This document shows, one piece after another, positions 23,631-35,262 of a DNA stretch of 64,000 nucleotides. Position 1 is the first letter of the stretch; every line of letters begins with the position of its first letter. The position numbers were made by a program, and so were the translations under genes. This stretch comes from Taenia hydatigena (Eukaryota > Platyhelminthes > Cestoda > Cyclophyllidea > Taeniidae), in NCBI GenBank assembly GCA_036345935.2, contig JADWOT020001916.1:62001-126000 (forward strand), read 5' to 3'. The notes under the pieces were generated by a model that saw only the letters and a list, made by a program, of their open reading frames with translations, ran no database searches and had not been told where the DNA came from.

Positions 23631-26189
23631 ACTTCATGTATCGCTAGTCGAAGTAGTAATGCAACACAGAACATGGCGACACTAGTGGAATAATAGAAAA
23701 TGTCTCATTTCTGTCCGATAGGGCTCAGTGCCTGTACAAAGAATTATAAAGGCTAAAAATATCCTAGAGATATGCGATTCATAATGGAAACCATCGCCAT
23801 TTTACACACATTTGAGCCATGACTAGCATCGGCTTGCAGGATAAAGAGTTGTGTCTTCATTCGTCCTCTCCTTTGCTGTCGTAAACTGGCATATTGTGGT
23901 AGGTGTCACACCACAGCACTATCACTTCTCGTTAGGATCTTTCATTGGACAAGAATTTGATTTTATTTTAACAACGGCTCAACATCAAGCTAACGTTTGA
24001 TTCGCTAAATAACGGGCTCTTACAGCATTATTCGAAGAAGTAATCTTATTATTAGTAGAAGCGCAAGTGTGCAAATTTTCGTCGATGCTCGTAAATTCGG
24101 TCAGAAATGAATCTGCACCTCACTTTTATCCTCTTCCTCCAAATGCGTAGCTGTATCAAGGTGCAGCCAAAGTCCACTTCGAGGACCAAAGTTGTTTCAA
24201 AAAAGCGATCAGTTATTATGGTATGATAGAATTTAAAGATCCACCACTGTACTGCGTATCCGTACAAAAGGACGACAAATAACGAAGGGAGAAGTTTATT
24301 CTACTTGGCTCAGTCTGAAGTCACTCATGATGTGGTCTCCAAGGCCGGTCCTTAAAATCCCGGGAAGCTATGATGTACTTGTTTGAGTAAATGCACCTCC
24401 ATAGCCACTGTCGTTCAAGGAACACGAGTCTCGTGACGCTACGAACTGCATCTGCCACCGATACCATTGGTAAGGGTAAGGAAGTGCGCTCCGAACTTGC
24501 ATAGCCGTCATCACTTTGCCTCGCCCTTAATACCACCAAAGCCGCCAAAGAACATTCTTATCTGTTCATATTGACCCTCACAAGAAAGTAAAGGACGAAA
24601 CAGAGAGACAAACTCCTTGCCTTTCCACATAAGTGCCCTCGATTGTCTTTTCGCGTCAAATGTGATGCGCTGCTTAATGAGTATAGAACAACATCGTAGA
24701 TTGTTTCTGCTATTGTAGTACTAATGAAGGGGAAAAGGCCATCCACGACACTTTTTGCTTCGACCTTTCAACGCCTGTAATGGGTGCACATAGTAGATGA
24801 GAGCACTCTTCGTTGGTGAGATGGTAATATTTGGCCCGAGGAAAAATTGATGAGTGTCATGCGTGTACGGAGTGCACTTCCTTCCAGTGGCAGATGTGGT
24901 TTGTTTCGTCACGAGCTCCGCATTCGCTGTTGCAGTGTATTCATTTCAAATGACAGTAAGTCGGTATAAGATTAAGGAAAGGAAGGAAAACAAGGGGAAT
25001 GTTAACTCAAGGTATTTAGCCACATCGCTGCACGAAAGCCATCTACCAAAATCATAATCCTTTTCCTCCAGCTACCTATGCAAACATAAATCTGAACCAA
25101 AGTATGCAAGAAATGACAATAAAATACATGAAATTGCAAGCGCTGCTGGCATTTAAACGCGAAAAGTAGACAAATTAAACTACAGATTGTATTTAGCGAC
25201 CATTCGCTGTTGAATGCATTGATTCTTTGCCTAGGGGAATATATCGCACCAAGATTTTTTTATAAAATTAGTGCAAATATTAAATTATGATACGCTCATT
25301 CAAACAGTTCCGTAAGCGCATAGGTTATGGGAGCATAGTGGAATTCGAGTTTCACAGTTTATGCATGATAATGCATGTCTCTTCGACCGTAGCACTTTGC
25401 AAGGAAGGGGAAGCAGTTTTGATTACACTAACTGATTGAAAATACATTTACCCTTACTGTTATAGGCAAAATTTTGTGGTTAAGTTCTAGTTACTTGGTC
25501 ATTCAGAAAAAGTGCTTTTGCATTAACGTTTTCTTAGAGCACAAATCTCATCGCTTTACAATGTTGTCGAGTAGTTGCATGGAGGCAAGCACTATGAGCG
25601 GAGTGCAATAAAGTTGCTGCTCTCAGCGCAACTAGTTTTCATCCATTGCATGAAGATCTACGAAGACTCGGGATTGATGCCGCTGAAAACAGTTGTCTAT
25701 CATAACTGCTACTAGGCTGGCGCCGACTATTATTGATCAAACAAAGAGATGTTTGGGTTCAGAGCCATCATGATACACTTCTTTTTCTCTTTGTGTCATA
25801 AGCCATCATATCTGGCCCAGTAGTCCCTCTGTGTTTATAAATACGCTCATTACTTGGATTGTGAAGCTCTATTCTTATTTAAAAACTTTAGTTAGGATTG
25901 GGTACAATGTTAACAAACCAAATATAGGCAATAAAAGGCGATTCAATGCACAGAAGGCTGCGCCGCTCTTAGCGCAGCAAAATGATTTTGTTGCAGAGTT
26001 CATGTTTCTCCTGGAAAAAATTTCCATGATCCAGCAAAACAGTGCAGCACAGCATCGTTCACAGTAGTTGGTAATGCTCTTTGCACTTTAAGGCACTCGC
26101 AAAAATAGAATTTAGAGTGCAAAGAATCTCAACTCTTAAATTGGGTGCAGGGATTCAATTTTAGCGTTTTAAAAGACACGAATTGGACA
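23631..26189. other. No recognisable gene
   Basis: AT-rich sequence with only short open frames of chance length on both strands. No repeat shared with the rest of the window was noticed. Confidence 0.5.
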
Positions 26190-27310
26190 AAGGAGAGTTA
26201 AATTAGTTTCACAAAGTCAACTATCATAAAGTAGAGTTTAAGCAGAAGCAAATTAATGTCATCATTTTAAAGGGGACGAAATGAACTTGAGTCAAATGGG
26301 TAAAGCTGGCGCAAAACGAAGAAGTAAATTGCTATCATTATCTCGAGAGGCATAGAATGGGGCCAAAACGGTGATTATTTGGCTTCACTTTGTGATTTAA
26401 AACGAAGCTAGGCAAGAAATAAATGGATTTTTCTATATTAAGAGGCATGAGACGGAGCCAAAGAAAATGTCAATTAATATCATAAAGTCGAGTTCCATAA
26501 TTGGAGCAATAGAAAAAGCAAATAGGTATTAGCATTTCGGAAAGCATGAAATGGAGCCGAAGGAAAAGGAACTAGTTTACAGCGCGGAAACATGTGAATT
26601 GGGGCCGAAGAAAGGAAATTAAAATTCACGAAGTCGAAACGCATGGTATGGAGTTGAAGGGAACTAAATTAAGTTCACAACTTCAAAATGGATCAAATAG
26701 GTTTGAAGGAGAAATAATTGATTTCTCGAATTTAAATGCACGAAATGGAGATGAAGGAGACAAAATTGAACTAACAATGTCCAGATGGATGTAAATTGAT
26801 TTGAATAAGTGTAAATTAACTTTATGGGACAAAAGTCTAAAATCGAGCCGGTGTATTCAAAATGATTGTAAGAATTGCGTAAATGATGAAATGGAATTGA
26901 CTGGATTATAATTGACTCACAATGTCGTAATACATGAAATGCATTTAAAAGCAAAATTTTGTGGATGGAGAGGAAGATATTTTGCGATACGGAATGTACG
27001 GAATGGAGTCGAACGATGATATTTTGATTTCTCGAAATCAAAACGCATGAAATGGAACCCTAAAGAAGAAAGTAGTTTTCCTAGGACGAAAAAAATAAAC
27101 GGAGCCAAAGCTTGGAAAATCATTTCTCAGTACGAAATGAAGGGATTCGAGCCTATTAGGACCAAATTGATTTTGTGGTCTCGAGAAGATAAAAATGAAA
27201 CGTTGAAGTGGAAATGGGTTTTGCGATGCAAAATACACGTAATGAACCCTACTTAGACGTAATTTAATTCACAACGTCGAAGGGCGCAAAGTGAAGCCGA
27301 TTAAGGCGAG
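26190..27310 (+). repeat. Degenerate tandem array, period about 48 bp, purine-rich on the plus strand
   Basis: A diverged unit recurs, roughly GCATGAAATGGAGCCGAAGG followed by an AAATTGATTTCACGAAGTCGAAA-like half. The ATGGAG-like core begins at 26551, 26599, 26648, 26698 and 26745, spacings of 47-50 bp. Further cores (GAAATGGAATTG, GGAATGGAGTCG, GAAATGGAACCC) follow to about 27.05 kb, and weaker ones lie from about 26.19 kb and to about 27.3 kb. The open frames here, including a 125-codon one on the minus strand, are a by-product: the period is close to a multiple of three and the plus strand is poor in pyrimidines. It is an old minisatellite, not a gene as far as I can see. Confidence 0.85.
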
Positions 27311-30300
27311 ACTGATTGTGAATTGTCAAAAAGTCGGAAATAAAGACAAAGGAGGAAAGATGAGTCCTGTAATACGAAATGTATGTAAAGGAGACGACTG
27401 AAGCGAAATTCATTTTGCGATGGCAAGATCGCCGGCATGATTTGCAGACTATGCCAATGGCACCACAGCTCTTTTGTATGTCTGCCGCATCTTCGCACCA
27501 TTGTGGAAAGAGAAAAAGCTTTACTTGATGCCGTTCTATGCGCAATGAATCCTACCAACATTCTAGACCTTTTATGACATAAGGTGTTGGCTGAAATTGC
27601 AAAAGGCTTTAACTATAGTAGCAGTCTTGCGCAAACCAGAAGGGTGTCGGACCAATATTTGCAGAGATCAATCCAGAGCGGAATATCGGTTTTATGGGCG
27701 TCGCGCAACTTCTCAAAATTTGTTTAAAATGTGCTTTAAGCAACCTACCGCTAAACCAGACAAGGTTTTACGTCGCAGTGCATGCTAGTAAGCCTTGGTG
27801 GATGACAAATTTCGCTTTAAAGGCAATTAAACTTTGTGTTTACTCACTGCATGAGCGTCACTCTTAAGACTCGTTTCACAAATGGTGCACGCTCTCGATG
27901 CCTTCGCTGCATTCAGTGTGTGTTCCATTCAAGCAACTTTGAGTCACTTCGCCAACGCGCATGCCACTTTTGACGAACCGACAATGTTGATGCATACACA
28001 GGTAGAAATTCAACTGCGTTTAGTCGCCTTTACAGGCATAAAATGGTAGTAAGGTTGATTTTACATCCAGCGCTGGAAATCTTTCGTGACATGCCCCGCA
28101 ACTAAAATGTCATTTTTGATTGTATGCAGTGTAATTATTAGGGCGCGAAAGTACTCTGCCTAGAAAGTCGATTTAGAATTGTCATCTGTAGACAAACATT
28201 CGCTTTACCTCGCTGGACAAACCTATGCATTGAATATGCTTAAATCGCTCCCCCTCATTTTGGAATCCATGTGCACGCCCGAGTAACGTGTGACTTTTGA
28301 TTCTCTTACTGAATGATAAAGACGAAGATGTATCAGGTGTGATCAACGCTTCAAACATCCATGCCATTTTCTGCATTGTGCGCACCCCAAATCACATCTC
28401 TTTTCCAATCTGCCTAAGAATGTACCCACTAGTAGAATTCCGTCAAATATTATTTGTATGGCTCTTTGATAGCTTCAAAATATTTAGTCACCTTAAAAGC
28501 AGGCACCTAAAGGGGGGGCAAAGAATCCTTTTTTCGCCAGTATTAAGTCGGCGTTTGTTTGAGTGCTGCCTTTGACTTCAAATCCGCCTTGACCTTCACT
28601 ACAATTGCAGGCCGCCTGAGGATATGATCTCTGAATAGAGGTCAACGAGTAATCCTGACGCCATGACGTGCTGAGTCTGAAAAACGATGAATTTCTTCGA
28701 AACCACCAGTTTGTCCACTCAAGTCGCAATCACTCGACGCCTTTTCACTATTCGAATTGCACTTCGAACCACTCCACTTCAATAGTGCTGCATTCTCTGC
28801 GGTCGTTGTATCCGTTCTTGATTTCTTCAGCAGCTATTCTAGTTGAATTCTGCTTTGTCTACTCTCTGAACACTTTTATACGCCTCGGAAGTATCGACCC
28901 AAGGCTTGATGTCAGTCACGCTAAATGAAGGGTTAATTGAAGAGACAGAACAAAAAAAGAACAAATAAGTGATTTGGTGCTAGAGGTCGCGTGGCATTCT
29001 TTTCCCCTTCCATTGTACCGCTTTCTCGGTTTCATTCCTTGAGTTGGGCTGCAAATACAGTCGGTGCCTACAAATACGAGAAACAATGAAGAGGCGACTG
29101 TAGTGGTTGGCTGCACAATGATTGCGGCCACGGTAATTCTGTCAATTATCTCAATGCCATTGCATGCAGAAGTGATCGGAGAAGTAGATGATGAACACAA
29201 AGCCCTCATTTACAGGCACTAGAACTATGATAAAGCAATGGAAAAAACATGCAACCACGTTGACATGCTGGACGTCAATTCCGACAGTCGCTACCCATCT
29301 ATTGCAGATGTCTTGCAAACCAGGATTGCAATACATGAGCGTGCGCAGAAAAGGAGACAAACGAAGAATCCAACTCTTTCGACTCCTTTGACTGTGTGCA
29401 GCGAATTGGGTCTCCTTTCATCAACATGTAACCATACTTATTGGGGCTTTTAAGACGAATCCTAAAAAAAGGCATTAATTTTAAGCAGAGATAGATGACT
29501 GGAGAAAAGGATAAGCCTAAATGCGTCCATTCGAAAAATAACATTCAGTAGGTAAAAGAGCTGCAAATAAGAGTGGTTGCTGAAGAGGTGCCAGGTCGCT
29601 AAAACGAGAGCCATTGCACATTTAAGGCTGAGCGACACTGCCTCTTTCTTTACTTTTCCAGTATTTAGGTCTCACAGGTAGCTTTATGTGTACCTCATGT
29701 TTCTTTGAAAACGTGCTCAGACATATGCCCTCATTTTGTCACTTTTTTCGTTTCTCTTTTCATTTCCTGCTTTTAGAGTTCTCTCGTGATTACATTTTAG
29801 GACCTTTTAACCCGTCAATAGCCAGAACCCAAAGCCATCGAGTGCGTTAGCACCGTCCATTCAACTTGCGATGCTGGCTGTAACAAACGAGATCGGGTTT
29901 AGATGGTACCGCGCATGCGCCATGAAAAAATTTTTCTTAACCTGTAATCGCACAAAACCATGTGCCATTTTCACCATTTCCATGTAAGCTGCTACAATAA
30001 TCCCCATTTGCTTGCAAATGCTTTATGCTAGTCAATTATATGGTCCTTTGGTCAGTCAGGCAACCAGTAGGTCTCAATGCATGCGATACTTTCGCTGTTG
30101 TTTTCATTCGCTTGTAGCCAAAATGCACCAAGACGTAACCAACGTTTTGATTAAGACCCGCCATTAGAATAGGAGATGAAAATAAGAAACCAAAACCATA
30201 TGTAACAGTGAGCAGCCGATAAAAGGGCAGTACTTGCTCTTTAAGCGCAGTATGTATGAGAGCGTGCGCACAGAATGAACAACCAATATGGTTCGGTAGA

Positions 30301-31366
30301 CACCTCATGCAATCGCTGTTCCGCATAGCCTCTTTTCAATGGTGGAACTCATTAAGGCACAGATCTCCTGTCGGTGCGGATAGAGGCAGCGCATGCTTTC
30401 CATTTCATCCCAAAGATCATAATTTTAAAACTCATGTGCCTCTAATAGTAAGTAATCTTTGCCATACGACCTCCTTCCGAATTCGCGTATCGCATCCATC
30501 ATCTGGCAGTCTAATTTATGCCTCAAGAAAAGGTAACTTCAACTCGAATTTTTCCTTTGAATAAACTCATAAGTAAGCTCATGGGTAAGCTTATGGGACA
30601 CTATTGACAGTTCAGAGAGGTTGTCACGTATTTGACTCACTCTTATTCAAAAAAAGTTTTAAAAGGTAAGAAATATCGATTTTATTAGATCTCGCCTTAA
30701 AACGATCACTAACCACATTTCGCAAGACTGCGTCATGAAACCGGCGGATTTGCATTCGGTTTTCAGAAATTTGTTTTATAATCACACGTGGAGAACAAGT
30801 TCTTCATGCAACCACTCAAGACTAATTTAACGCTTGCGAAACCACCACGATTCAAGCACAACAACTCAGGCTGTTTGACAATATTGATGGTTGCCTCTAA
30901 GTGTACTAGGAGAAATGTTCATTTCTGACGAATAGTGCAGAACATACTCAAAGATGGTAGAGTTAAGGAAAATCAAAGGTTTTGTTCGATAAATTAATTA
31001 AGACTCCAAACATTATTTACAGTGAATGACACAGACCATAAACAGATCGTGTTGCCTTGCAATCATGTGTCTCATTTGTTTTGTCGAGTCGACCATTCAC
31101 TTATGAAAGCATCCTAATTTCTATCAATGTTTCTTCGTGAAAGTGCTCAGCCGGCTGTTGTGCCATCGGTGTTGGTATTTAATAAGACTGGGGCAGATAT
31201 TATTGAAAAGTCGTGCTCTTAATGATTCATCGTGCTCTTTCTCCAACTCAAATTTTCGCTTATCTACACTTTGTTTATTTATGAGAAAGATTGGTGACCG
31301 TGGCAAGGCTATTTCCGAAACGTATATGGTAATTTGTTAAAATGATAAAGTGCCAACCTGCATCCA
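27311..31366. other. No gene supported; several short protein-like frames
   Basis: Between 27.39 and 28.05 kb several plus-strand frames read as protein. One runs to the stop near 27575 with a Cys/His-rich start (CRLCQWHHSSFVCLPHL); another (about 27880-28050) passes a CAG-GTAGAA donor. I could not join them in a consistent splice phase and their lengths are within chance. Nothing else stands out. Confidence 0.4.
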
Positions 31367-31735
31367 TTGGCTACTGCTAGCCACGCTGTCTCCTGTTTTG
31401 CCATTCCAGTGGACATGACTGCGTGGCACACAAAGATAATTGAGTATTGTAGACGTGGACAAGTCTGCCGCAAAATTTGGCCAATACGATATTATACTTT
31501 GAAAAAGGCGAGACTATACGGTACAACAACACGCGAGGTCTTTGCCGTCTCTACGACGATCAAACACTTGAGACTGGCTAATAATGAGAGGGCTGCTCTA
31601 TTCCCCTTACTCGGTAGACATGTTAACATAAAGTGCTCGAATCACTACATGGCAATCAAGGCCACAATTCCTAAGGCAAACTTTATGCTGAATTATGTGA
31701 TTCCATTGGAATCTAAAAGATCCACCCAGCACTAA
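31367..31735 (+). pseudogene. Ty3/Gypsy-type retrotransposon RNase H relic
   Basis: A 122-codon frame whose residues 37-98 (about 31475-31660) follow the RNase H domain of Ty3/Gypsy pol. It has WPIRYYTLKKARLYGTTTRE (compare the family pattern R-P-I-x-Y-x-S, then T-T-x-R-E), then VFAVSTTIKHLR (family A-V-x-x-A-I-x-x-F-R), then LLGRHVNIKCSNH (family L-x-G-R-x-F-x-x-x-T-D-H). The catalytic aspartate of the T-D-H motif is asparagine here, and about ten extra residues sit between the last two blocks, so the domain is dead. No protease, integrase or LTRs were recognised nearby. The family assignment rests on motifs only. Confidence 0.6.
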
Positions 31736-34700
31736 TAAATTAGTCAAGAGGCAGGTAAACTGATAGGCGCACTTTTATGAAATCGCTGATAATGCGTACT
31801 CAATTGCACAACCGAAAAACGGGAACTTAGGCCCTTAAATGTACCCTTCTGAAGTAAAGAAAAGCAGCTAATTTGCCAACCGACAATTCGCTGTTTAGAA
31901 CGCTAGGATGATTTCCTTGCCAAACACAGAGGTAGCAATCATCAGTGTTGCAGATTCCGGACTGTGAATAAATGGGAAGAAATATGAAGCTTCAATGTAG
32001 ATGAGCCGGTCCTAGCCCCAAAGGATGCTTAACATGCAAAAATAGTCACCTGCGTATAGTGGCACAGCTAAACGAATTGATGAAGCACTGCTCAGGGAGG
32101 TAGATGCGATCCAACTGTGAAATCAGTGCAGCATCCGTTGCTTTCATATTTTAGGACTGGGTTATAAAGGTGCAAAATAAATTTCCAATCGTCGCTCCAA
32201 TCACTTTTAAAACTGCATCTGCTAGTGTTCGCTGGAAAATAAGGTTTTATCTACCAAACCCTATTTCTAAGACCGATGAAAGGCGGATTCACACTGTCTT
32301 ATCTAACTCAACTAGAATTCGACTAAAAAGAATCTTCAGTTACGCAACTTTGAAGCTGAGTGCTAAGTTACTCCACCCTCTTTAAATGTTTTATGACGAA
32401 TGCAGACAGTGATTCTCTAATAGGTTTTAGATCAAGTGAATCCTTTTAAGACAACTAAGCTTAAGCTGCATCCAATGGCGTAATTCGAAAGTTGGTGATG
32501 TGAGTGTCTGTGATATGAAAGAGAAATTTGCATGTGATTAGAATATTCAAGGCACAAAGTTGCTCCAGCCTTGTAACACTGCCCACTAATAGGCTACTTT
32601 AAAATATCGCTGATCCTTCATCACATTTGCGGTGGTGTGCGATATCTGCTCAAGTAACCTTTCTAACGAAAGATGCAAAGCACAGCAAAGAAGGAACCAT
32701 AGAAAGGGGATGTGACACTCAATGTTTTTATGCATCACATTACACGATGAAGTGGGATGGAAGTAGAGTCGTTACCTTTAGTAACCTATGCGTCCGAAAT
32801 CCCCCGAAAAAGGATTTTGTGTTGGTGCGAGTGTGGAAAAATTATAGTTGGATGAGTTGAGCAGTGGAAAAATTGAAAATTAAAGGTCGAAATGTAAGTG
32901 AATGATCAAATTGCGCTTATTTAGAAAATTCTGCTTAAGGAAAAGGGAATTACGAAGGCAAGTATCTAATTGTCACAACGAAGTAAGTTATGAGTCAGAT
33001 GGCAGATGCAACGTTACTCGACTAGACCGATTTAATGCACAGGTTGTAGTCGAGAAGGTTGCAAGTAGGGTCACTCGAATTTTTACCCCTGCGTGTTGTG
33101 CATTCATCGATATTCAAGTTTAATACATTGTGCAAAGCGAAGCCTATTCCATGTGAAAGCGGGTTCTTAGTCATGCGTGATTAGAAAACTAAGTATTTAA
33201 CACATTGTAGTGAATAAAGAATAGCTCCCAATTCGTTCTGTGCCGAGAAGATTAATAAAGAGAGGATGGGTCAAAGAACCTCCAGCCTCGATTCGGTTTG
33301 AATTTTGTTAATAAAATCGACGATTTAATGGATGAGTAAGACCACGTTTAATTGAAAAGAGGAAAATTAAGGGCCTGCAAGAACGGTGCCAAATATAGAG
33401 ACGAGACCATTTGGTTCTGCAGTCAAGCAGTGTTGGTGCGTGCATGGTCAAGGAAAAGGAAAGACTGAAGGGCATGTGTGGGAGAGATATCCTAAAAACG
33501 TATGTTTTTTCTGGTATTGAATAAGAGTATTGAAAGGGCAGAAAGAATGGGATGGGGTGGAATATGTGTGTGTAAAACGGTGTGCGCTTGTAACGTTCTA
33601 GTTTGCTTCAATCATGATGAAGACAGTTGAAGACGAATGGATTTTTCTCCGTCTCTAATCGTCTTCATTGCGATCGAAGTACGATGAATTGCTACATTAA
33701 TATACATAGGTACCCGCATTATCCATCAGTCATCAGTTGGTCATTAATCTCGGTTGTCTAATTGGTTTGCTGGTCCAACTGTTTGTGGCTTTCGCAGTTG
33801 CCTTAAACTATTAGAATGTGTTGAGTAACTGCATTCCGGCGCGACAGATTATTAGCTTTGCTTCAATTTTCGTTCTTTGTCATGCCTCTAAACCTCCTAA
33901 GAATTGCACGCATTTTTTGCGTATTTTTCTTATGCAGACACTTTTTAATCCACCACCAAGAAGTCCGTGGTCCTGAAACTCTCACAAGTGCAAATTGAGA
34001 ATGCTGTATTGAAGAAGGGTGTGGATGCTTGCGCCTTGCTCTAGACAGATTTTTCACACGGCATTATAACCCATCGTTGTATTATGCTCTGCATCTTAAG
34101 GGGACTGTGGCTACACGAGTAAGTGGTCGCGTATTCTAATCAATACAAAGATTGTGTCATTCATGGCGCATTTATGCGCTTGCAGGATTTCTGCCTGCCA
34201 GTACTATCAGAGTGGCTGTCGCTACTGATTGCCTCGACGATGAGCGTGCTGATTGAGCCGCTGAAAGGGATGCAGGTGGTGGCGATGACTAAGCAATGCG
34301 CTTTGCAATGCCCTCGTCCCCAAGTTCTCTAGTCTATCAACCAGATCAAGCCTCAGAACATTCTCAGTGCTCCCAGTTCAGATACTGCTAACGTGAGCAA
34401 TCTTCTGCACTGAGTACTTGTGGGTTCCTTACTTTCTTGCTTTCGAAAAGTTATCCACGTTACAGGCGGGTTTCCATGCTCTTTGCTTCCCTTTGCTTAC
34501 TATTGATACATAAAACCGTTCAAATTCGCTGTAGTGGATCAATAAGACAATCCCACTACCAGGCATAATGCAGTAAATGAATCGGCGGAAGACATCGAAT
34601 TCAATTACATAAAGTGGCATGTTTCGCATTCAGAGTCGCAACATATATCACATGGGCTATACAATCAAAGAAGAACAAAGCATTGTATTTTTGCGTGATT

Positions 34701-35089
34701 TCTATAACATATTTTAAATACCTGCAAGATATTTACCAATCTCGTGCAAGGAATACGGAAATCATGCGATTGAAGCTCTGCGATTTCTTTTACGCATTTC
34801 ACATCCATGAGTTGTCATAATTAGCAACTGCTAGAGCCTGAAACCACTAGCAATCTTACTGAAGATGCCTCCAAATTGGATGCATTTGTCTTATTGCGTG
34901 TACGCAGAAATTAGGAGATTGGGTAAGGCCAATCTCATTATCTCTCTGATCGGCACAGGGCCTAGTGTTGTTGCTGAGTCCGAAAGAAGCCATTATGGAG
35001 GCGGATGAAGCCATGTTTTTGCGGCAGGGCTTAACATTCTTCCATGATTGCATCATCCACTTTGCCAGTAATGACGCCTTCTACGGCTT
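31736..35089. other. No recognisable gene
   Basis: Only chance-length frames on both strands. More of the decayed Gypsy element may lie here, but no integrase-type HHCC or DDE pattern was seen. Confidence 0.45.
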
Positions 35090-35225
35090 CGACCTCCTGC
35101 CCGGCCATCCTGTCACCCACCCACTACCCCAACTTCTCCCTCATTGACGCTCAGTTTGCACTGACACTCAACGAGATTGCCAGCTGTATCCACGATCTCA
35201 AATTGGCTGGGCTAAGCCAGGTCCA
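35090..35225 (+). mobile_element. Possible non-LTR retrotransposon (LINE) reverse-transcriptase fragment
   Basis: The plus-strand frame contains DAQFALTLNEIASCIHDLKL. This resembles the conserved stretch just upstream of the reverse-transcriptase fingers in RTE/CR1-like LINEs (pattern T-x-x-E-I-x-x-A-I-x-x-L-K). The following K-A-x-G-x-D-G motif is not kept. Base composition is more GC-rich than the neighbourhood, as LINE relics often are. The match is short and uncertain. Confidence 0.3.
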
Positions 35226-35230
35226 ACAAC

Positions 35231-35262
35231 ATCATATCATCACATCACATCACATCATATCA
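35231..35262. repeat. CATCA/CATAT microsatellite
   Basis: A short imperfect pentanucleotide run (ATCAT, CACAT units) directly after the possible LINE fragment. Confidence 0.85.

Noticed and set aside
26664..27041. 125-codon minus-strand frame in the 48-bp array
   Set aside because: It is explained by the repeat composition and period; no protein features.
27390..28050. Series of plus-strand frames, one with a Cys/His-rich start and one ending at a CAG-GTAGAA donor
   Set aside because: Joining them creates stops or wrong phases in every combination tried; individual lengths are within chance.
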